Below the pieces are notes generated by a model, which did not search any database, was not told the origin of the DNA, and saw only the letters and a list, made by a program, of their open reading frames with translations. 16,997 nucleotides of DNA. Source: Oscillospiraceae bacterium (GTDB taxonomy: Bacteria; Bacillota; Clostridia; Oscillospirales; Ruminococcaceae). A program made the translations under genes and the position numbers. This document shows positions 12,780-16,997 of the stretch, piece by piece; position 1 is the first letter of the stretch; every line of letters begins with the position of its first letter. The stretch spans positions 1 through 16,997 of the forward strand of contig RKCM01000112.1 of the NCBI GenBank assembly GCA_014858325.1, written 5' to 3'.

Positions 12780-13916
12780 TTGAAACAATTCATCACCAAA
12801 GCGCTCTGCTTTGTCTGCGCCGGAGCGCTGGCTGTGGGCATGGCGGGCTGCGGCAAATCCGCTTCTTCCGGCGCTTCCAGCGAGAGCACCAGCCTCGATC
12901 TGGGCTCCGCAGCCGACTACGATTACCAGAACTTCACCTACAGCGACGGCCTGGACGAAAACGGCTACTGGACCGGCGTGAAGGCGCTGGACGTGGTCAC
13001 CCTGCCGGAGGATTACGCGGCCATCCCGCTGAAGAAGGCGGACATTGAGCCCACCGAGGACGAGGTGCAGAGCCAGATCGACAGCCTGCTGGACCAGCAC
13101 TCCACCACCGCGGAGGTCACCGGCCGGGCCGCTGCCAACGGCGACACCGTCACCATCGACTACTCCGGCACGGTGGACGGCGTGGCCTTTACCGGCGGCA
13201 CCTACAGTGGCTACAGCCTCAAGCTGGGCAGCGGCACCTTCATCGACGGCTTTGAGGACCAGATCGTGGGCCACAACGTGGGCGACACTTTTGATGTGAA
13301 GGTCACCTTCCCCGAAGGCTACAGCGACTCCACCGACGCCGAGGGCAACACCCTCGTGCTCAGCGGCAAGGAGGCCGTCTTCTCCGTCACCCTGAACGGC
13401 ATCAGCGAGGAGGTGCAGCCCGAGCTGACCGACGCCTGGGTGGACGAGACCCTTGGCACCAGCAACGACCTGCACAGCGTGGAGGCCCTGCGGGCCTTCT
13501 ACCAGCAGCAGCTGTACCAGACCAACCTGCAGACGGCGGTGATGGACTACCTGCTGCAAAATTCCACCTTTGGGGATATTCCCAAGAGCGTGCTGGACTA
13601 TCAGGTGACCCAGTGCCTGAACTACTACTACACCATGGGCGGCCACTACGGCTATGAGCTGGATGCCTTTGTCCAGATGATGGGCTACGACAACGCCGAC
13701 GCCATGCTGGCCGCTCTGGCCGACAACATCGAGAGCTACGCCAAGGAGGCTCTGGTCTATCAGGCCGTGGCCGAAGCCATGGAGCTGGCCCCCACCCAGG
13801 AGCAGATCGACGCCTACTCCGCCTACACGGACACCTACGGAGCCAACTACTGCACCATGGTGGCCATGATGGACACCGTAACCGAAGCCCTGACCACCGG
13901 GGCGAAGGTGGCGTAA
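12780..13916 (+). CDS. Lipoprotein with FKBP/trigger-factor-like domains
   Basis: 378 aa. The start is a TTG at 12780 with AGGAGG (12767-12772) 7 nt upstream; it opens with MKQF and a hydrophobic signal. A lipobox-like GMAGC places the lipidated cysteine at C24, followed by a Ser-rich linker, so the protein is anchored outside the membrane. Residues about 114-212 form an FKBP-type prolyl isomerase domain (GDTVTIDYSGTVDGVAFTGG, LGSGTFIDGFEDQIVG, VTFPEGY). The C-terminal about 215-378 is helical and resembles the trigger-factor C-domain (LTDAWVDETLG, SVLDYQVTQCLNYYY). The ribosome-binding N-domain of trigger factor is missing. It probably folds exported proteins, in parallel with PrsA/SurA. It is divergent from the malic-enzyme operon. 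No terminator separates it from the small RNA downstream. Confidence 0.85.
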   Translation: MKQFITKALCFVCAGALAVGMAGCGKSASSGASSESTSLDLGSAADYDYQNFTYSDGLDENGYWTGVKALDVVTLPEDYAAIPLKKADIEPTEDEVQSQIDSLLDQHSTTAEVTGRAAANGDTVTIDYSGTVDGVAFTGGTYSGYSLKLGSGTFIDGFEDQIVGHNVGDTFDVKVTFPEGYSDSTDAEGNTLVLSGKEAVFSVTLNGISEEVQPELTDAWVDETLGTSNDLHSVEALRAFYQQQLYQTNLQTAVMDYLLQNSTFGDIPKSVLDYQVTQCLNYYYTMGGHYGYELDAFVQMMGYDNADAMLAALADNIESYAKEALVYQAVAEAMELAPTQEQIDAYSAYTDTYGANYCTMVAMMDTVTEALTTGAKVA

Positions 13917-13944
13917 AAAGTTCAGAAAATCCGAGGAAAAATGC

Positions 13945-13973
13945 TTGACATTTGTTACCCGTTGTGGTAGAAT
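13945..13973 (+). promoter_or_regulatory. Strong promoter of the small RNA before the Abi gene
   Basis: TTGACA (13945-13950), a 17-nt spacer and TAGAAT (13968-13973). The predicted transcript starts near 13980. Confidence 0.82.
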
Positions 13974-13979
13974 ACTAAA

Positions 13980-14050
13980 ACTGATTAGATTGCAGATGCT
14001 TGTGGGGCCTGCGATCGGGGGAGTTCCTGCGGGGGCTCCCTTTATTTTTT
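13980..14050 (+). ncRNA. Candidate abiF-type small RNA upstream of the Abi gene
   Basis: Between a consensus promoter and an intrinsic terminator lie about 70 nt with no open frame. The first hairpin pairs 13988-13995 with 14009-14016 (8 bp including one G-U, 13-nt loop). The second is the terminator stem (14019-14027 with 14032-14040), followed by a T-rich tract to 14050. The Abi ribosome site begins 10 nt later. Conserved structured RNAs ending in terminators are known upstream of Abi_2/AbiF genes (the abiF RNA motif), and type III toxin-antitoxin loci share the order promoter, RNA, terminator, toxin. I infer that this RNA controls, and perhaps binds, the Abi protein. I have not checked it against the covariance model. 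Start and structure are predictions. Confidence 0.6.
14019..14050 (+). terminator. Intrinsic terminator or attenuator before the Abi gene
   Basis: Stem GGGAG/CTCCC extended by two G-U and two G-C pairs (14019-14027 with 14032-14040, loop TGCG), then TTTATTTTTT. It separates the small RNA from the Abi gene, which must be read through it unless another promoter exists. It also ends transcripts from the lipoprotein gene. Confidence 0.75.
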
Positions 14051-14072
14051 ATCATTTTTGAGGATGTTTATT

Positions 14073-15017
14073 ATGCCAAAGCCGTTCATGACCTATGACC
14101 AGCAGATCGAAAAGCTGAAAAGCAAGCATCTTGGAATTGCCGATGAGGCCGCCGCCAAAGAAACCTTACGGCAAATCGGCTACTATGCACTCATCACCGG
14201 CTACAAAGACTTGTTCAAAGACCCCACCACCCGTAACTACCGCAACGGCACAACGCTGGATGACATCATTGTGCTCTACCATTTCGACGAACATCTGCGG
14301 GAATTGACGTTACATTATCTTTTGCAAATCGAGCGCCATATCCGCTCTTCGCTGAGTTATGCATTCTGTACTGTTTTTGGCGATAAACAGTCCGCCTATT
14401 TGAACCCACAAAATTTTGACGGCAGTTCTCCAAAACGTCAGGCAGGCATTCAGACCCTCATCAACAAGCATTTGGACTCTCTCCTTACTCGGCAAACCTC
14501 ATATACTTACTTGGAACATTATAAACGTGCCCATGGGAATGTTCCTCTCTGGGTCTTGGTCAACGCCCTTTCTTTTGGCAGCCTGTCCAAGTTCTATGCA
14601 CTCTCCGCATCCAAAGTACAAACGCTTGTCAGCTGTGAATTTGATGGCATTGATGAACAGGCGCTCGCTATGCTATTGGACGTCCTGACGGATTATCGAA
14701 ACCGCTGCGCCCATGGTGACCGCCTGTTCTCTTACCGCTGTTCCAGAAAAGACATTCCCGATTTGCCGCTGCACAGAAAACTTCAGCTCCCTAGGCGCGG
14801 CACGACTTATATGCAGGGCAAGCGCGATTATTTTGCACTGGTCATTGCGCTCCGCTATCTGCTTCCGGCGGAAGAGTTTCTGGATTTCAAGCGGAAGCTG
14901 AACCGTCTTATCCAGAAAGCAGTGCAGGAAAATTCTCAACTCTCAGAAGCCGCCCTTCTTGGGCTGATGGGCTTCCCGGCCAACTGGAAGAAAATCTCTT
15001 CGTATCAGAAAGTATAA
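14073..15017 (+). CDS. Abi_2/AbiF-type HEPN abortive-infection protein
   Basis: 314 aa. The opening KPFMTYDQQIEKLKSKHLGI, the LRQIGYYALITGYKDLF segment and the IVLYHFDEHLRELTLHYLLQIERHIRSSLSYAF helix pair are hallmarks of the Abi_2 (AbiD/AbiF) family of phage abortive-infection proteins. A HEPN RNase motif RNRCAH (R209, then four residues, then H214) lies in the C-terminal half, followed by GDRLFSY, so it is probably an RNA-cutting toxin. The start at 14073 is chosen for GAGGA (14060-14064) 8 nt upstream; an in-frame TTG at 14058 lacks a ribosome site. Base composition is visibly lower in GC than the flanking lipoprotein and clpB genes, suggesting transfer. It sits between a terminated small RNA and its own terminator, a compact cassette. 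Phage target unknown. Confidence 0.88.
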   Translation: MPKPFMTYDQQIEKLKSKHLGIADEAAAKETLRQIGYYALITGYKDLFKDPTTRNYRNGTTLDDIIVLYHFDEHLRELTLHYLLQIERHIRSSLSYAFCTVFGDKQSAYLNPQNFDGSSPKRQAGIQTLINKHLDSLLTRQTSYTYLEHYKRAHGNVPLWVLVNALSFGSLSKFYALSASKVQTLVSCEFDGIDEQALAMLLDVLTDYRNRCAHGDRLFSYRCSRKDIPDLPLHRKLQLPRRGTTYMQGKRDYFALVIALRYLLPAEEFLDFKRKLNRLIQKAVQENSQLSEAALLGLMGFPANWKKISSYQKV

Positions 15018-15027
15018 TTTTCCTCTC

Positions 15028-15055
15028 CCCTCCTCGTTTTGAGGAGGGTGTTTTT
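15028..15055 (+). terminator. Intrinsic terminator of the Abi gene
   Basis: CCCTCCTC/GAGGAGGG stem (15028-15035 with 15041-15048, loop GTTTT) followed by TGTTTTT. It isolates clpB from the Abi transcript. Confidence 0.88.
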
Positions 15056-15101
15056 ATTTGCAAACTTTTTGTGAATTGTGGGCTCCGGGCGGAACATCCT
15101 A

Positions 15102-15130
15102 TTGACAAAGGGGGTTGTTTGGAGTATAGT
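15102..15130 (+). promoter_or_regulatory. Promoter of clpB
   Basis: TTGACA (15102-15107), a 17-nt spacer and TATAGT (15125-15130), a near-consensus sigma-A promoter directly abutting the CIRCE operator. Confidence 0.88.
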
Positions 15131-15131
15131 T

Positions 15132-15158
15132 TTAGCAGTCAAGCAGATAGAGTGCTAA
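15132..15158. promoter_or_regulatory. CIRCE operator (HrcA site) of clpB
   Basis: TTAGCAGTC-N9-GAGTGCTAA matches the CIRCE consensus TTAGCACTC-N9-GAGTGCTAA with one change in the left arm. It begins 2 nt after the -10 box and so covers the transcription start. HrcA binding here would give heat-shock repression. A small leader hairpin (TCAAG/CTTGA, 15173-15189) follows. Confidence 0.88.
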
Positions 15159-15231
15159 CAATCATTTGGCAATCAAGTGCTTCGCTTGACAGATCCAAGA
15201 TCGCATTTCGGTACGAATGGAGGTCGATTCT

Positions 15232-16997
15232 ATGAATACCAATCAATATACGCAAAAAACGCTGGAAGCTTTGCAGGCTGCCCAGCAGCTGGCTGTGGAA
15301 TACCAGCACAACGCACTGGAGCCCGAGCATCTGCTCCATGCGCTGGCAACGCAGGAGCAGGGGCTGATCCCCCAGCTTTTGCAGAAGTTGAATGTAGACG
15401 CAGGCAGCTTCTCCGCCGCTGTGGCCGAAAAGCTCTCCGCGATGCCCCGGGTGTCCGGCTCCGGCCGTGACCCCGACAAGGTCTACATCTCCCAGGCCAC
15501 CGACAAGGTGCTGAGCGCTGCCGCCCGGGAGGCCAAGGCCATGAAGGACGACTACGTCAGCGTCGAGCACGTCTTTCTGGGCCTGCTGGATGAGCCCACC
15601 TCCAACATCAGCGAGCTGTTCCGGGCCTTCAGCATCACGAAGGACAAGTTCTTACAGCAGCTGACGGCGGTGCGCGGCAACCAGCGGGTGACCAACGACA
15701 ACCCCGAGGACACCTACAACGCCCTGCAGAAGTACGGCCAGGACCTGGTGGATCTGGCCCGGAAGCAGAAGCTGGACCCCGTGATCGGCCGCGATCAGGA
15801 GATCCGCAACGTCATCCGCATCCTGTCCCGTAAAACCAAAAACAACCCCTGCCTCATCGGTGAGCCCGGCGTGGGCAAAACGGCCATCGCCGAGGGTCTG
15901 GCCCAGCGGATCGTCCGGGGCGATGTGCCTGAGAACCTGAAGAACCGCACCGTGTTCAGCCTGGACATGGGCGCTCTGGTGGCAGGTGCAAAATACCGCG
16001 GCGAGTTTGAGGAGCGGCTGAAGAGCGTGCTGAACGAGGTGAAGAAGAGCGAGGGCAAGATCATCCTCTTCATCGATGAGCTGCACACCATTGTGGGCGC
16101 GGGCAAGACCGACGGCGCTATGGACGCCGGCAACCTGCTCAAGCCCATGTTGGCCCGGGGCGAGCTGCACTGCATCGGCGCCACCACGCTGGATGAGTAC
16201 CGCCAGTATATCGAGAAGGACCCCGCATTGGAGCGCCGCTTCCAGCCGGTGCAGGTGGATGAGCCCACCGTGGAAGACACCATCTCCATCCTGCGCGGTC
16301 TGAAGGAGCGGTACGAGGTGTTCCACGGCGTGAAGATCAGCGACAACGCTCTCATCGCCGCTGCTACCCTCTCCGACCGCTACATCACCGACCGTTTCCT
16401 GCCCGATAAGGCCATCGATCTGGTGGATGAAGCCTGCGCCATGATCAAGACCGAGATGGACAGTATGCCCAGCGAGATGGACGATCTGGCCCACCGCATC
16501 ACCCAGCTGCAGATCGAACAGGTGAGCCTGAAGAAGGAGACCGACGCCCTCAGCCAGAGCCGCTTGAAGGATCTGGAAAAAGAGCTGGCCGAGCTGCAGG
16601 ACAAGTTCCGCAGCATGAAGGCAAAGTGGGAGAACGAGAAGAACGCCATTGGAAAAGTGCAGTCTCTGCGCGAGCAGATCGAGCAGACCAACGCCGCCAT
16701 TGAGAAAGCCCAGCGGGAGTACGACCTGAACAAGGCCGCTGAGCTGAAATACGGCAAGCTGCCCGAGCTGCAGAAGCAGTTGGAGGAGGAGGAGAAGATC
16801 GCCGCCTCCAAAAAAGAGGACAGCCTGCTGCGGGACCGCGTCACCGACGAGGAGATTGCCCGCATCGTGGCCCGCTGGACCGGCATCCCCGTGGAGAAGC
16901 TGGTGGAGGGCGAGCGCGAGAAGCTGCTGCATCTGGACGATGTGCTCCACAAGAGAGTGATTGGGCAGGACGAGGCCGTGACTAAGGTGAGCGAGGC
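15232..16997 (+). CDS. clpB: ATP-dependent chaperone ClpB (3' end outside window)
   Basis: The first 588 codons of a protein normally about 860-870 aa; the frame is open at the window edge. ClpB is the hexameric AAA+ disaggregase that works with DnaK to recover aggregated proteins. Order of domains: Clp_N double repeat (about 1-146), first AAA+ domain with Walker A GEPGVGKT (210-217), Walker B with D282/E283 (IILFIDELHT), arginine finger region ALERRFQPV, then a long coiled-coil middle domain (about 412-535) that separates ClpB from ClpC/ClpE, then the ARIVARWTGIPVEKL linker to the second AAA+ domain. The start ATG at 15232 has GGAGG (15219-15223) 8 nt upstream. Control by HrcA through CIRCE is expected. 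No zinc finger at the N-terminus argues against ClpE/ClpX. Confidence 0.96.
   Translation, partial: MNTNQYTQKTLEALQAAQQLAVEYQHNALEPEHLLHALATQEQGLIPQLLQKLNVDAGSFSAAVAEKLSAMPRVSGSGRDPDKVYISQATDKVLSAAAREAKAMKDDYVSVEHVFLGLLDEPTSNISELFRAFSITKDKFLQQLTAVRGNQRVTNDNPEDTYNALQKYGQDLVDLARKQKLDPVIGRDQEIRNVIRILSRKTKNNPCLIGEPGVGKTAIAEGLAQRIVRGDVPENLKNRTVFSLDMGALVAGAKYRGEFEERLKSVLNEVKKSEGKIILFIDELHTIVGAGKTDGAMDAGNLLKPMLARGELHCIGATTLDEYRQYIEKDPALERRFQPVQVDEPTVEDTISILRGLKERYEVFHGVKISDNALIAAATLSDRYITDRFLPDKAIDLVDEACAMIKTEMDSMPSEMDDLAHRITQLQIEQVSLKKETDALSQSRLKDLEKELAELQDKFRSMKAKWENEKNAIGKVQSLREQIEQTNAAIEKAQREYDLNKAAELKYGKLPELQKQLEEEEKIAASKKEDSLLRDRVTDEEIARIVARWTGIPVEKLVEGEREKLLHLDDVLHKRVIGQDEAVTKVSE

Noticed and set aside
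10402..12783. Long open frame (793 codons) on the plus strand
   Set aside because: It is antisense to the malic-enzyme and fumarase genes, whose active-site motifs are all intact on the minus strand. Its own product is a low-complexity Gly/His/Val/Asp mix.

Overview
The window looks like a chromosomal segment of a GC-rich, gut-type member of the Clostridia, most likely Faecalibacterium or a close relative in the Oscillospiraceae. This is inferred from a high-GC Firmicutes gene set (IreB, a NdoA-type MazF, AcpS, CIRCE-controlled clpB, an Rrf2 regulator beside cysK), strong GGAGG ribosome sites, and sigma-A-type promoters with 17-nt spacers. The species assignment is a judgement, not a database result.

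Left edge (1-960). An AT-rich gene for a SnoaL/NTF2-like protein reads leftward. It is followed by a noncoding stretch with an origin-of-transfer-like structure of the pMV158/MobV type, bracketed by a 16-bp perfect inverted repeat. A tRNA-Val(GAC) gene then reads leftward, so the foreign-looking DNA lies against the tRNA 3' end, as expected for one edge of an integrated mobilizable element.

Core (1060-13916). There is an operon of an MMPL/RND-type transporter and an exported repeat protein. Next come a divergent pair, an Rrf2 regulator with three C-terminal cysteines and cysK, with a palindrome just downstream of a consensus cysK promoter. These are followed by a tRNA-dihydrouridine synthase and a structured 110-bp intergenic element. 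IreB and acpS are divergent, and acpS is followed by a MazF RNase without a visible MazE. A DtxR/MntR-type metal regulator comes next, then a leftward operon of malic enzyme and the two subunits of a class I fumarase (malate/pyruvate and malate/fumarate interconversion). The last gene is a rightward lipoprotein with an FKBP/trigger-factor-like fold.

Right edge (13917-16997). A consensus promoter drives a short structured RNA that ends in an intrinsic terminator, immediately before an Abi_2/AbiF-type HEPN protein of lower GC content. This promoter-RNA-terminator-toxin layout matches the abiF-RNA-associated defence loci and resembles type III toxin-antitoxin systems. It is the most interesting locus in the window. 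It is followed by clpB, preceded by a CIRCE operator and cut by the window end. No CRISPR array, transposase, integrase or rRNA was seen.
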